Both the position numbers and the translations under genes were made by a program. The notes below the pieces were generated by a model that worked only from the letters and a program-made list of their open reading frames with translations, was not told the DNA's origin and searched no databases. A stretch of 51,413 nucleotides of DNA, taken from assembly GCF_022513565.1 (NCBI RefSeq), contig NZ_JAKWBE010000043.1, forward strand, positions 1-51,413, in the 5' to 3' direction. Source of the DNA: Streptomyces gilvus (lineage in GTDB: Bacteria > Actinomycetota > Actinomycetes > Streptomycetales > Streptomycetaceae). This document shows positions 1 through 7,968 of this stretch, piece after piece; position 1 is the stretch's first letter; every line of letters starts with the position of its first letter.

Positions 1-2
1 GT

Positions 3-65
3 GGGCCGGCCCTGGATCTGTTCGTCGGCGCCGCGCGGCGTCCTGGAGTTGGGGTGGTCGGTTGA
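3..65 (+). CDS. 3' end of an unidentified upstream gene (partial)
   Basis: An open frame enters from the left edge and ends at TGA 63-65. Its visible residues end GVGVVG. The stop overlaps the TTG start of the next gene by four bases (TTGA), the usual sign of translational coupling. Third-position GC is fairly high, which supports coding. Only 20 residues are visible, so no family can be named. DUF5134 genes in actinomycetes can follow an M56-type peptidase gene, but nothing here proves that. Confidence 0.4.
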   Translation, partial: GPALDLFVGAARRPGVGVVG

Positions 66-733
66 TTGCCGCGAGCGGGCTGCGTTGGGTGCTAAGTCTT
101 ATGTTCGCCGTGCCGGTCGTGTACGGGGTGTGGCGGACGGTTTCGCCCGGGACGGGCATCGCGGAGCGGGTGGATCACGCGCTGCACGCGGCCATGGGGG
201 TGCTGATGATCGCGATGGCCTGGCCTCAAGGAATGGATCTGCCGGTCGTTCCTCAGGTCGTGCTGTTCTGCGTGGGCGCGCTTTGGTTCGTCGCCGCCGC
301 TCCGTTCCGATCGCTGGGCGGATCGCGGGGGCGGTCGGTGGTCGCCGTCCTGCCACACGTCGTGATGATGGGCGCCATGGCTTGGATGGTGTGGGCGATG
401 GACTCCTCCGGGAGGATGTCCGGCGGCGCCACTTCGGGCGGGGCGCACGACATGGCCGGGATGGACATGTCGGGTGGCTCGGGTCTCGCCTCCATGACTC
501 TGGCCGGGACGGGGCCCGTGGCGACGGCGGTGCTTCTCGCGGTCGTCCTGGGCGGTCTCGGGCTGTCCTGGCTGACCCGTGCGCTGGACCGGGCCCGGGG
601 CAGGCACGAGGAGGAAGGTCGGCGTCCGGGGGACGACTGCTCGCCCGAGGCGGGACGCGACGGGGCTCTGGGCCCCGGCTGTCATGCGGCTATGGCGCTC
701 GGGATGGCGGTCATGTTCGCTCTGTTGGCGTGA
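62..733 (+). CDS. DUF5134-type integral membrane protein
   Basis: A 223-residue protein with about five hydrophobic segments (near residues 5-22, 40-60, 65-80, 95-115 and 155-175) and a last one at the C-terminus (residues 205-223). The arrangement matches DUF5134, an actinobacterial membrane family without an assigned reaction. A loop at about residues 130-145 carries HDMAGMDMSGG, a Met/His-rich stretch like those of copper-binding proteins elsewhere in this cluster. TTG 62 is chosen as start because it overlaps the upstream stop (TTGA) and follows a purine-rich GGAGTTGGGG stretch. It is on the plus strand, unlike most of the cluster. A role in copper handling is inferred from the loop and the neighbours only. 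Confidence 0.75.
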   Translation: MIAASGLRWVLSLMFAVPVVYGVWRTVSPGTGIAERVDHALHAAMGVLMIAMAWPQGMDLPVVPQVVLFCVGALWFVAAAPFRSLGGSRGRSVVAVLPHVVMMGAMAWMVWAMDSSGRMSGGATSGGAHDMAGMDMSGGSGLASMTLAGTGPVATAVLLAVVLGGLGLSWLTRALDRARGRHEEEGRRPGDDCSPEAGRDGALGPGCHAAMALGMAVMFALLA

Positions 734-955
734 CGTCGTCGGCCTCCAGGAGACACGTCCCTGCGCGCGGTGCCCCAGTTCGCCCGGGGTGCGCCAGACC
801 GAGGTCACCTCTCGGCCGGGGCCCGTCGGCAAAGTGCCGTAGAGGCCTGTCGGTTCGCTGTTTTTCGGGGGCCGGCTTGGGCAGGTAACGGTCGGGCCGT
901 CCATGGCCGGACGCGGTGAGCGGGACAGCGGCGGGGGAAGCAGGGGTGAGGTTCC

Positions 956-1272
956 GTGGCCGAAGCACTCGGCAGGCAGGTGAGCGTCACGGACGGGACG
1001 TGGCCCTGGGAGCGGCCCGTCATCCGTCCGCGCGGGTGGACGGCGGTGGGTCAACGCCTGAGCAGGGTCTGTTGCCCGTGCTGACCACGGTCGTACTGAT
1101 CGCGGGCTACGCCTGGCTCGGCTCTTTCGTCGGGGGTGTGATCGGGGCCGCGGTCGGTGCCGCCGCGGGGCTGGTGATGACCGGTGGGCTGCACATGACG
1201 GTGAACCGGGTCGTGTCGGGCCCGCGCGGGCGCCGTACCGTTTCCGGTCCTGGACGCCCGGACGCGTACTGA
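956..1272 (+). CDS. Small membrane protein gene with an apparent frameshift
   Basis: Two frames are needed. The frame starting at GTG 956 has a good GAGG ribosome binding site five bases upstream and GC-rich third positions, but stops at about 1081 after a stretch ending WTAVGQRLSR. The frame covering about 1060-1272 encodes a hydrophobic, glycine-zipper-like segment (LLPVLTTVVLIAGY, then GGVIGAAVGAAAG) and a basic tail, and ends at TGA 1272. The region before 1060 in this second frame has poor third-position GC. The simplest reading is one small membrane protein split by an indel near 1060-1075. The alternative is a shorter protein of about 79 residues starting at GTG 1036. No family recognised. 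Confidence 0.4.
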
Positions 1273-1341
1273 CGTACAGGCCATGGCGCCCGGCCGCCGA
1301 GAACGGGTACGGGCTCGCGTCCGTGGCGGGGAACGTGTCCG

Positions 1342-1557
1342 TCAGGCTGCGATCGTTTCGGTGACCTCGTACCCCGCCTCCACGATCGCCGCCCGCAGTC
1401 GCGCGTCGTCCAGCTCCGTACCGCCGACGGAGACCGATCCCGCCGTGACGTCGACGTTCACGTCGGTGACGCCGGGGACCTGGGAGACCTCGTCGGTGAT
1501 GCTCGCAGCGCAGTGCTCACAGCTCATTCCGGTGACGAGGTACTGCTTCTGTGCCAT
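1342..1557 (-). CDS. copZ: CopZ-type copper chaperone (heavy-metal-associated domain)
   Basis: A 71-residue single HMA domain with the metal-binding loop GMSCEHC (Cys13, Cys16) and the usual beta-alpha-beta-beta-alpha-beta length. Proteins of this family carry Cu(I) in the cytoplasm and pass it to the N-terminal HMA domain of CopA, which is encoded at 10515-12752. The ATG at 1557 is preceded by AGGAGTTGGGCC, a good ribosome binding site. A perfect inverted repeat lies about 30 bp upstream (1586-1607) and is a candidate operator. No CsoR-type copper repressor gene is visible in the window. Confidence 0.9.
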   Translation of the reverse strand: MAQKQYLVTGMSCEHCAASITDEVSQVPGVTDVNVDVTAGSVSVGGTELDDARLRAAIVEAGYEVTETIAA

Positions 1558-1585
1558 GGCCCAACTCCTGGGTGCTGGTTAGGCG

Positions 1586-1607
1586 TTCGTACACCTCTTG
1601 ATACGAA
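1586..1607. promoter_or_regulatory. Inverted repeat upstream of copZ, candidate operator
   Basis: TTCGTA-N10-TACGAA is a perfect 6-bp dyad with a 10-bp spacer, 28 bp upstream of the copZ start codon. The octamer GTTCGTAC at its left arm recurs, inverted, upstream of the copA operon (13015-13022). Which regulator binds is unknown. Confidence 0.45.
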
Positions 1608-1714
1608 TGCACCGGTTCACGCGTTCACCCGGTGCCGTCCACTACTGAGTCGGGGCGCCTGCTCGGCGAGTTCCCGGCTGTGGTGCGGTTCACTCTTCCG
1701 GAGCATTACGCGCG

Positions 1715-1746
1715 GGGCCGGGGCACGCTCGTTCGCGCCCCGGCCC
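1715..1746 (-). terminator. GC-rich hairpin after the PepSY gene
   Basis: GGGCCGGGGC at 1715-1724 pairs perfectly with GCCCCGGCCC at 1737-1746 across a 12-nt loop. It lies 10 nt past the stop of the minus-strand PepSY gene. There is no U-run, as is common for streptomycete terminators. Confidence 0.55.
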
Positions 1747-1755
1747 TTGGCGCGG

Positions 1756-3207
1756 TCAGCGCGCGGTGGCGGATCCAGCCGTACGGCGATTCCGGACCGC
1801 TCCCACGGCCAGGTCGACGGCGAGGAACGCGGCCAGCGGTATGCCGAACAAGGGAATGACCCAGCCGACCACGGCGACCGCGACAATACCGACAGCGACA
1901 GCCCAGGACGGCAGACCGCGCCAGGCGCCGCGGGCGGGCGGGGCGCCGAGGCCGGCACGGCGGTCGTCCCGGGTGGGACGGCGCTGCCACCACATGCGGT
2001 AGCCCCACACGATCACGCAGATCAGACCGATGGCGAGCACGGCCAGCAGGATCTGGTTGGCGAGACCGAAAAGCGTGCCCATGTGGGCGTTGATGCCCCA
2101 GCGGGTGAGTTTGGCCATCACCGGCCAGTCGGCGAAGGCGATCCGGTCGGTCACGCGGTCGGTGGTCGGGTCGACGGCGACGCTGTCGCGTCCGACCGGC
2201 CAGAGGTTGCGGGTCTGCGTCACCGTCCATGCGGTGCTGCCGTCCGCGGGCACGGCGATCGACACCGGGCCGTCCACGCCGTCGGCCCGGGCCGCCTTCA
2301 GGACGCCGTCTATCGCGGCCGGGTCGACGCTCTTCTTGGCGCCGGAACTTGCCGTGCCTGTCGTCAGGGATGTGGCCACCGAGGGCGTGTGAGCGTGCAG
2401 CGCGTCGACTGCCTCGGTGAAGTTGGCGCCGGCGTAGCGCGACCAGGTCAGGCCGGTGGCTGACAGGCCCAACAGGCCGATGGAGAGCCAGACTCCGGTG
2501 GCGGCGTGCCAGCTGCGGGTGCGCCGGACGCCCTTCTTCGCGGCCCGGTCCGGCAGCAGCAGGCGGCGCGCGGTCCGCCGGCCGTGCCGGCGGCGCCACC
2601 ACAGAACAAGTCCACCGAGGACGAGCACCCACAGCCAACTGGCCGCGGTCTCCGAGTAGTAGCGGCCGACGGTCCCCAGGTGCAGGTTGCGGTGCAGCGC
2701 GTCCAGCCACGTGGTGAGCGGGGTCTCGGCGTACCAGGTGGTCAGCTGTCCCTTGGTCTTGCCCGTGTACGGGTCTACGTAGACGGTGTGGCTCTTCTCG
2801 CCGAGTTCGGGCAGGGCGAAGTCGACCTGCGTGGTGTCATCGCCGCTTCCCGGGCGTACGGCGGTGAGCGTGCCGTTCGGGTGCGCCGCGCGGGCGGCGG
2901 CGACCTGCTCGGACAGGGGCACGGTGGTGCCATCCGTTTGGGAGACGTGGAGTTCCTTGCCGTAGACGAGCGAGTCCAGTTGCGGCGTGAAGGTGTAGAG
3001 CAGCCCGGTTACGGCCGCGACGAGCAGGAACGGCGCCACCAGGATCCCGGCGTAGAAGTGCAGTCGTGCCAGCAGGGTGCCGAGCCCTTCCGGCTTCCGG
3101 GCGGGCGCGGGCGCCGTCGGTTGCGCGGCCGTTGCGGTGGCCGTGGCCTCGGCGCCCGCACCGGCTTGTTCGGACAGAGGGGGTTCTTCGGAGTCGACGG
3201 TCGTCAT
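1756..3207 (-). CDS. PepSY-associated membrane protein (PiuB-like)
   Basis: A 483-residue membrane protein. After a 45-residue Ala/Pro-rich cytoplasmic leader come a first transmembrane segment with LHFYAGILVAPFLL, a periplasmic PepSY-type domain with YVDPYTGKTKG, the helix pair around LHRNLHLG and SWLWVLVLGGLVLWW, a second PepSY-like stretch, and two or three more membrane segments near the C-terminus. This is the PepSY-associated TM family, often linked to metal or siderophore handling; its reaction is not settled. ATG 3207 is chosen over upstream frame extensions because a GAGGTGAAG stretch precedes it. The gene stands alone, followed by a hairpin at 1715-1746. A role in copper or iron reduction or uptake is inferred from context. 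Confidence 0.8.
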   Translation of the reverse strand: MTTVDSEEPPLSEQAGAGAEATATATAAQPTAPAPARKPEGLGTLLARLHFYAGILVAPFLLVAAVTGLLYTFTPQLDSLVYGKELHVSQTDGTTVPLSEQVAAARAAHPNGTLTAVRPGSGDDTTQVDFALPELGEKSHTVYVDPYTGKTKGQLTTWYAETPLTTWLDALHRNLHLGTVGRYYSETAASWLWVLVLGGLVLWWRRRHGRRTARRLLLPDRAAKKGVRRTRSWHAATGVWLSIGLLGLSATGLTWSRYAGANFTEAVDALHAHTPSVATSLTTGTASSGAKKSVDPAAIDGVLKAARADGVDGPVSIAVPADGSTAWTVTQTRNLWPVGRDSVAVDPTTDRVTDRIAFADWPVMAKLTRWGINAHMGTLFGLANQILLAVLAIGLICVIVWGYRMWWQRRPTRDDRRAGLGAPPARGAWRGLPSWAVAVGIVAVAVVGWVIPLFGIPLAAFLAVDLAVGAVRNRRTAGSATAR

Positions 3208-3410
3208 CTTCACCTCGTGCTGGGGTCGACGGTGCGCGGGACACCGGTATTCGTGCGGGACGCTCGGCGCCGGCCGCCTGATCGCCGCGACACCGCTCCA
3301 GCGGCCCGAATTCAGCCGCTGTCCTGAACTAGTCGGATGGAAGGTCCTGCGAGTTCCTGGGGAATCACTCGAATTCGCCGCTGTTGACAGGCGGGGCGGT
3401 TCGGACGGGC

Positions 3411-3683
3411 CTACGGGACGGAATCGGGCCGGACGACGGCGCTGGGCATTTGCACGTAGTCGTCGTAGGGACCGCTTCGGTTCGCCGGCGCCATGAGGAC
3501 AATCCTCACGTGGGACGGTTCCTCGTCGGTGCTCCCGTACCCGGTGGCGTCGTGCCACGATGACGGCACCCGGGCCACGATGGAATTCGCCTTCCCGAGC
3601 GTGGCCCGGTCTGTGCCTGCCGACCGCCACGTCGCCATGCCCCGCCCGGTGCGGGCGGCGGCCGGCAGGCTCAAAGAATCCAT
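3411..3683 (-). CDS. Small hypothetical protein
   Basis: A 90-residue frame with strongly GC-biased third positions (roughly 85% by eye), so probably real, although I see no clear ribosome binding site at ATG 3683 or at the internal ATG around residue 17. The protein is hydrophilic, without a signal peptide or cysteines, and its C-terminal half includes ARVPSSWHDATGYG and HVRIVLMAPANRSGPYDDYV. I recognise no family. It sits between the CopC terminator and the PepSY gene, on the same strand as both. The 200 bp between its stop and the PepSY start hold no gene I can support. Confidence 0.4.
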   Translation of the reverse strand: MDSLSLPAAARTGRGMATWRSAGTDRATLGKANSIVARVPSSWHDATGYGSTDEEPSHVRIVLMAPANRSGPYDDYVQMPSAVVRPDSVP

Positions 3684-3695
3684 CACCGGAGCCCG

Positions 3696-3720
3696 GACTC
3701 CCGCCCGGAGTACGGGAGTC
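3696..3720 (-). terminator. Hairpin after copC
   Basis: GACTCCCG at 3696-3703 pairs with CGGGAGTC at 3713-3720 over a 9-nt loop, 12 nt beyond the copC stop on the minus strand. No U-run. Confidence 0.5.
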
Positions 3721-3731
3721 TGGACGCCAGG

Positions 3732-4319
3732 TCAGTCGCCGGCGCCCCCTTCCAGGGTTCTACGGCGTCGCAGTGTGCGGACGGCGAGTAACCCACCGCC
3801 CGCCACCACGGCGAACGCCCCCGCGACAGCGGCAGTCGCAGTGGTACGACTCATGCCCGCGACGGTGTCCGAGCCTCCCGTCTGCGGGGCGGGCAGGCTC
3901 AGGTCCGCGCAGGCCGCAGGCGTGCCGGCGGGCTTGGTGCCCTCGGCGGCCTCGAACTGGTAGGCGTTGGTCTGGGCGTCCCCGTCTCCCGCGGTGATCG
4001 AGTAGGTGAGGGTGATGACGCCCTTGGGCAGCGGGGACACGGCGGCACAGGCGGTGTTGGCGTCGGTGACGACGGGCCGTCCGACCGGGATCTCCTTGCC
4101 GTCCGGCCCGACCATCCTGATCTCCGGCGCGATGCCGGAGGTCAGGTTGTCAAACGTCAGCCTGACCGCCTCGGTCCCCGCGCCGACCGTGGCTCCGGGG
4201 GCCGGGGCGGCGTTCTTGAGCGCGGTGTGGGCCTGTGCGGGTGCGCTGCCGAGGAGCAGCAACGCACCTGCGCACGCGGCGAGTCCGGCCGGCGCCGTCA
4301 GAAGTCGAAGTCGGCGCAT
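3732..4319 (-). CDS. copC: CopC-domain copper-binding protein with C-terminal membrane anchor
   Basis: A 195-residue protein with a signal peptide ending AQA before HTALKNAAPAPG. After cleavage the mature protein would begin with histidine, the first ligand of the CopC Cu(II) site. The CopC domain covers about residues 32-125, followed by a linker, a transmembrane helix (about residues 160-182) and a basic tail. The second half of the usual site (Asp-x-His) reads GDGDAQTN here, so the downstream histidine appears replaced by aspartate. The start codon lies inside the end of the upstream SOD-like gene (22-nt overlap), so the two are almost certainly one translationally coupled operon acting on extracytoplasmic copper. 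Confidence 0.85.
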   Translation of the reverse strand: MRRLRLLTAPAGLAACAGALLLLGSAPAQAHTALKNAAPAPGATVGAGTEAVRLTFDNLTSGIAPEIRMVGPDGKEIPVGRPVVTDANTACAAVSPLPKGVITLTYSITAGDGDAQTNAYQFEAAEGTKPAGTPAACADLSLPAPQTGGSDTVAGMSRTTATAAVAGAFAVVAGGGLLAVRTLRRRRTLEGGAGD

Positions 4320-4951
4320 GCGATTCGGTTGTCCTGTGCCTCGTTGGGATGGACGACGATCGCGACCGCGTCCGTGCCGGTCTTGCGCGCGTTGGTCACC
4401 GTGGTCAGGCCCATGCCGGATTTGTCGGCGGTGAACATCAGATGGATCTCGTTCGGGGGCATGGTCGGGCCGCCCTTGTCGAACTGGAAGTGACTCCCGC
4501 CGTTGTCGTCCGAGCAGTGCTGGGCGTGCAGATGGGCCATGTAGACGTGCCCCGCCTTGAGTCCGGTCAGGGAAACCGTGACGGTGGTGCCCTTGGCGCC
4601 CTGGGCCAGCCAGGCCGTGCCCTTGACGTCGTTCATGCCCGGCGGGCGGGTGTCGAGCATCTTGAAGGCGCCCTTCACCACCTTCGCTCCGGTCAACTCG
4701 TAGGCGGGGGTGGCCGAGGGGTCGCCCATCGCCTTGTCGGACATGCCCTGCATGTCGTGGGCGGAGGACGATGCGGAGGCTCCGCCGTGGGTGGATGCGT
4801 GGTCGACCGAGTCTCCACCGCAGCCGGTGAGCAGGGCCGTCAGGGTCGTGGCGAGGAGAGTGCCGAGGACCAACCGACTGGTTCGGCGGCCGAGTTGGGG
4901 CGCGGAGGGACAGTCGGTCGGGGACGGGTGGGCGGACGTGACGTGGTGCAT
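4298..4951 (-). CDS. Cu/Zn superoxide dismutase-like lipoprotein
   Basis: A 217-residue lipoprotein: a charged N-terminus, a hydrophobic segment and the lipobox LLTGCGG (lipidated Cys at about residue 43). A Met/His-rich linker (HDMQGMSDKAMG) precedes a beta-rich domain. That domain has HLHAQHC and GGSHFQF, which resemble the His-x-His, cysteine and Gly-His elements of Cu/Zn SOD, but not every SOD ligand is obvious, so enzymatic activity is uncertain. ATG 4951 is chosen because GGGAG lies just upstream; an upstream in-frame extension to 5035 lacks this. It overlaps copC by 22 nt. It probably binds copper outside the membrane. Confidence 0.75.
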   Translation of the reverse strand: MHHVTSAHPSPTDCPSAPQLGRRTSRLVLGTLLATTLTALLTGCGGDSVDHASTHGGASASSSAHDMQGMSDKAMGDPSATPAYELTGAKVVKGAFKMLDTRPPGMNDVKGTAWLAQGAKGTTVTVSLTGLKAGHVYMAHLHAQHCSDDNGGSHFQFDKGGPTMPPNEIHLMFTADKSGMGLTTVTNARKTGTDAVAIVVHPNEAQDNRIACADFDF

Positions 4952-5083
4952 GGGACTCCCGATCGGTACGGGGAAGCATGCGCCGCCACCCGCGCGGGCG
5001 GAGGACGCGTGCCGGGCCGAGATGGACAGGAACACGGGGACACAGGAGCGCGCGGCAGCGGCGCACGTGGACCCGTCCTGTCG

Positions 5084-5101
5084 ACCCCGGCGGACCGGGG
5101 T
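5084..5101 (-). terminator. Short GC hairpin after the 5105-5920 gene
   Basis: ACCCCGG (5084-5090) and CCGGGGT (5095-5101) form a perfect 7-bp stem with a 4-nt loop, 3 nt after the stop of the minus-strand gene. Confidence 0.45.
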
Positions 5102-5104
5102 GAT

Positions 5105-5920
5105 TCAGGAGTGCGTGGCGAACAGTGGGCCGAAGGACGCGCGTTGGACTGCCGAGGGGACCCTTGGCGGTCCTCTGCGGACGACGGCGTGCCTGAGCAC
5201 GGCGAAGCCTGTCGGCGAGGCCGGGGCGGCGTCCGGAGCCGGTCGGCCCGCGAGAGTCCGGCGATCGAGCACGGGTCGCGCGAGCAGTCGGCGGACGCGC
5301 TTCAGCGGCGCGAGGAGTACGACGGCGAGGGCCCGGCCCAGCCGGTACATCGCCGTCTCGCCGCGCCACAGCCACACCCCGCACACGACGGCGGCGAGAA
5401 GGTGTGCCAGGAACATCGCGGCGGGGCCCTGATGGGCCGCGGCGAGGAACATCGGCATGCCGGCGGAGGTGCCTGCCGTTCCGCTCGGTGCCATGGTCAT
5501 GCCGGCCCCCGAATGGTCCATGTGCATGGCCATTCCCGAGTGGGAGAACATCATCGCGTGGTCCATGCCGGACGCGGATCCGGCCTCCGCCACACTCGTC
5601 GGCCCGTGGGTCATCTGGTGTGCCAGGTCGAACAGCCGGTGCAGCAGTCCCTGCGCGACGGTCGTGAACCCGACCACGGTGCCGGGACCGCGTTCCCGGC
5701 CGGTGAGCCACCAGCCGGCCGAGACCGTCCCCGCGAACGCCGCGCCCAGCGCCCACCAGGGCAGCAGGTCACCGGACATCAGGGCATGTCCCAGTGCGCT
5801 CGTCACCACGCAGACGGCCGCGAAGACGACCGCCGACAGCGCGCGTGGGCTGCCGGCGCGTTCTCCGGCCGACGTCACGCGGGTCGCCGGGCGCGTGATG
5901 CCGCGCCATCTCCGGGACAC
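5105..5920 (-). CDS. Met/His-rich integral membrane protein, RGPP-tail family member A
   Basis: A 271-residue protein with about four membrane segments: residues ~28-48, ~52-70, ~80-95 (weaker) and ~165-185. The loop between the third and fourth is packed with Met and His, for example SGMAMHMDHSGAGMTM. A cytoplasmic basic tail follows, containing VVRRGPP. The protein aligns by eye with the genes at 8135-8806 and 13945-14379: the N-terminal AVVFAAVCV and ALGHALMSG, the central TGRERG, AHLLAAVVCGVWL and the RGPP tail all recur. I know no assigned function. Met/His loops on the outer face suggest copper binding or buffering. GTG 5920 follows GAGGAG at good spacing. Confidence 0.75.
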   Translation of the reverse strand: MSRRWRGITRPATRVTSAGERAGSPRALSAVVFAAVCVVTSALGHALMSGDLLPWWALGAAFAGTVSAGWWLTGRERGPGTVVGFTTVAQGLLHRLFDLAHQMTHGPTSVAEAGSASGMDHAMMFSHSGMAMHMDHSGAGMTMAPSGTAGTSAGMPMFLAAAHQGPAAMFLAHLLAAVVCGVWLWRGETAMYRLGRALAVVLLAPLKRVRRLLARPVLDRRTLAGRPAPDAAPASPTGFAVLRHAVVRRGPPRVPSAVQRASFGPLFATHS

Positions 5921-5975
5921 AAGTCAACTCCTCGTACCGATGGGCTCATTGCCTCTTACGGACGGGAGTGCTCTT

Positions 5976-6669
5976 TCATTCAGCGGCTCTGGCAGGGCTG
6001 GCTTGGGCGCCCTGGGGGCTCCCGCCGCCCGCGAGAGGCCGGGCCGCGTACGTGATCCGGATGACGCCGTCTACGTGACGTTCGGTGCTCGCGCATACGC
6101 CGAAGACGTCGGCGAGAAGGGCCGGGGTGAGGACCTCCAGGACCGGGCCCGCCGCCGCGACAACTCCCTCCTGCAGGACGACCAGGTGGTCGCAGAGGCG
6201 GGCGGCGAGGTCGAGGTCGTGGAGCACGGCGAGGGTGGTGACGCCGGTGGCCCGGACGAGGTCCAGGAGCTCGAACCGGGCGCGGATGTCGAGGTGGTTG
6301 GTGAGTTCGTCCAGCACGAGGAGCTGCGGGTCCTGGGCCAACGCCCGTGCGAGCAGGACGTGTTGGCGTTCGCCGCCGGAGAGGGAGGCGTAGTCGCGGT
6401 CCGCGAAGGGGCGTACGCCGCAGCGGTCGATGGCGTCCGACACGGCCCTGTGGTCCTCGGTTCCGTCGCGGCCGAGGAGACCGTGGTGGGGGGCGCGGCC
6501 GAGGGCGACGATCTCGGTGACGGTCAGGCCGGTGGTGTTGCCGCCGGCGTCCTGGAGGACGGCGGCCGTACGGCGGGCGGCGGCGCGCGCGGACAGCCGC
6601 CATACGTCCTCGCCCACCCTGACCGCTCCGTCCACCGGGCGGAGCGAGCGGTAGACCGTACGCAGCAGA
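5976..6669 (-). pseudogene. ABC transporter ATPase (FecE type), 5'-truncated
   Basis: The frame resembles the ATPase of iron-siderophore importers. It shows a Q-loop (AVLQDAGGN), the signature LSGGERQHVLLARALA, Walker B with D-loop (LLVLDELTNHLD, with Leu where Pro is usual) and the H-loop VLHDLDLAARL. It begins at LLRTVYRSLRP, directly after where the Walker A lysine and serine/threonine should be. The whole N-terminal part, including the P-loop, is missing and is replaced by DJ-1/PfpI sequence in another frame. Without Walker A it cannot bind ATP normally. No permease or binding-protein gene accompanies it, so it is a relic of a lost importer operon. Confidence 0.75.
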
Positions 6670-7081
6670 TCACCTTGCCGCCCTGGGCCGCGAGTTCGTC
6701 CTTGGCCAGGTGGTGGGTCGTGCACGGGCGGCCCTTGGTCAGGCCTGCCGCGGACAGCACCATCACCCCTGTGCAGACACCGGCGACGGCGACTCCCGCC
6801 TCCTGTGCCCGTACCAGGTCCCGCAGGACATCCTGATCGTGGATCAGCCGGTCGCCGCCGCCCGGCACGACCAGAAGATCGGTTTCAGTGGGCTCCCACG
6901 CGGCCGGCACGGTGATCCTGGTGCCGAAGAATCAGGTCACCTCGCCGGGAGCCGAGGGCCGTACCAGCGTCGTCTCCACGTCCCCGCCCGCCTGTACAGC
7001 GTGCCCGAAGACGTCACGCGGTCCGATGGCGTCCTGCTCCTCCACCCCGTCGTACACGATGACCTGAACACGTAGGGGCAT
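6670..7081 (-). pseudogene. DJ-1/PfpI family gene, nonsense mutation and 3' truncation
   Basis: ATG 7081 has a good AAGGAG ribosome binding site and starts a DJ-1/PfpI-like protein (VIVYDGVEEQDAIGP). Translation meets an in-frame TGA at about 6932, after PSAPGEVT. The same frame continues past it with TDLLVVPGGGDR and the nucleophile elbow AGVCTGVMVLSAAG. Homology ends after HHLAKDELAAQGGKVI, where the frame runs into ABC ATPase sequence. The C-terminal third is missing. Members of the family include isonitrile hydratases and AraC-linked regulators; which one this was cannot be told. Two independent lesions make this a decayed gene. Confidence 0.75.
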
Positions 7082-7305
7082 CGGCTTGTCTCCTTGGCTG
7101 GTGAAGCGTCCACGGACACCCCGGAGCGGGATCTGCGCTCCAGCGGCCCGTCTCCCTGGGCTGGCTCGACCTAGGAGTCGGACACGCCGCTCGCGCAGTT
7201 CCCGTCCCGCCCCTACTGATCCGCCGTCATGAATACGACCCACGCACCAGGGCGAAGTGGGGGTGCCGGGGCCGACCGCCCCGACAACCCCCGCACCAAC
7301 CGGGC

Positions 7306-7968
7306 TCAGACCGCCGCCATCGCTCGGGCGGGTCCCTCCTCCCCCACTGCCTCAAGGGCGTGGGAGGTGCCCCCGTCCTCCAGCAGGTCCATCAGGCTCG
7401 CCCGGGCGCGGGCCACGCGGGAGCGGACCGTGCCGATCGGGCAGTCGCTGACCTCGGCTGCCTCCGCGTACGGCAGACCGACCATCTGCGTGAGGATGAA
7501 CGCTTCCCGGCGCTCCTCGGGGAGCGCCGCCAGGAGGTCCAGCAGGGCGATGCCGTCGTCGAAGCCGGGCAGGTCGCACGGCTGGGACAGCTCGATGGCC
7601 AACTGCCAGTCCGGTACGTCGGACAGGCGGGGCCTGGCGGCGGCGTACCGGTAGCTGTCGATGACGGCCCGACGGGCGATGGACAGCAGCCAGGTGCGCG
7701 CCGACGAGCGGCCCTCGAAGCGGTGCAGGCTGCCGAGGGCGCGCAGGAACGTGTCCTGGGCGAGGTCTTCCGCGGCCTGTGGGTCGGCGCACAGATGGGC
7801 GACGTAACGCTGGACGTCCCGCTGCAGGGCGCGCACGAACCGCTCGACCGCGTTGGCGTCGCCACTTCCGGCGGCGAGTGCGCAGGCTGTGATCGACTCG
7901 TCGAGGGCTGCCGTTTCGTCACCTTTACCGCTTTGGGTGCGCGGGGTGGGCAAGGCAGATGTAATCAC
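7306..7968 (-). CDS. ECF-type RNA polymerase sigma factor
   Basis: A 220-residue sigma-70 family protein with only regions 2 and 4. Region 2 (about residues 40-105) shows AAEDLAQDTFLRAL and ARTWLLSIARRAVIDSYR. Region 4 (about residues 140-190) shows LPEERREAFILTQM and the helix-turn-helix CPIGTVRSRVARARASL. The GTG start at 7968 follows AAGGA. No anti-sigma gene is adjacent, although such pairs are common. The nearest gene upstream on the same strand is the Met/His-rich membrane protein at 8135-8806. The last ~20 residues are read through a palindromic element (7337-7366). It may direct transcription of parts of the copper cluster; this is inference from position. Confidence 0.85.
   Translation of the reverse strand: MITSALPTPRTQSGKGDETAALDESITACALAAGSGDANAVERFVRALQRDVQRYVAHLCADPQAAEDLAQDTFLRALGSLHRFEGRSSARTWLLSIARRAVIDSYRYAAARPRLSDVPDWQLAIELSQPCDLPGFDDGIALLDLLAALPEERREAFILTQMVGLPYAEAAEVSDCPIGTVRSRVARARASLMDLLEDGGTSHALEAVGEEGPARAMAAV
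7337..7366. repeat. Palindromic element at the 3' end of the sigma gene
   Basis: An imperfect hairpin: CCTCCC-CC-ACTGCC, a short loop, then AGGGCGTGGGAGG. It resembles the GGGGGCACCTCCCACG-type palindromes often seen between streptomycete genes. Here it lies inside the last codons of the sigma factor. Confidence 0.35.

Noticed and set aside
92..1054. Long open frame on the minus strand opposite the DUF5134 gene
   Set aside because: Poor third-position pattern, Arg/Pro/His-rich product and no domain; a typical shadow in high-GC DNA.
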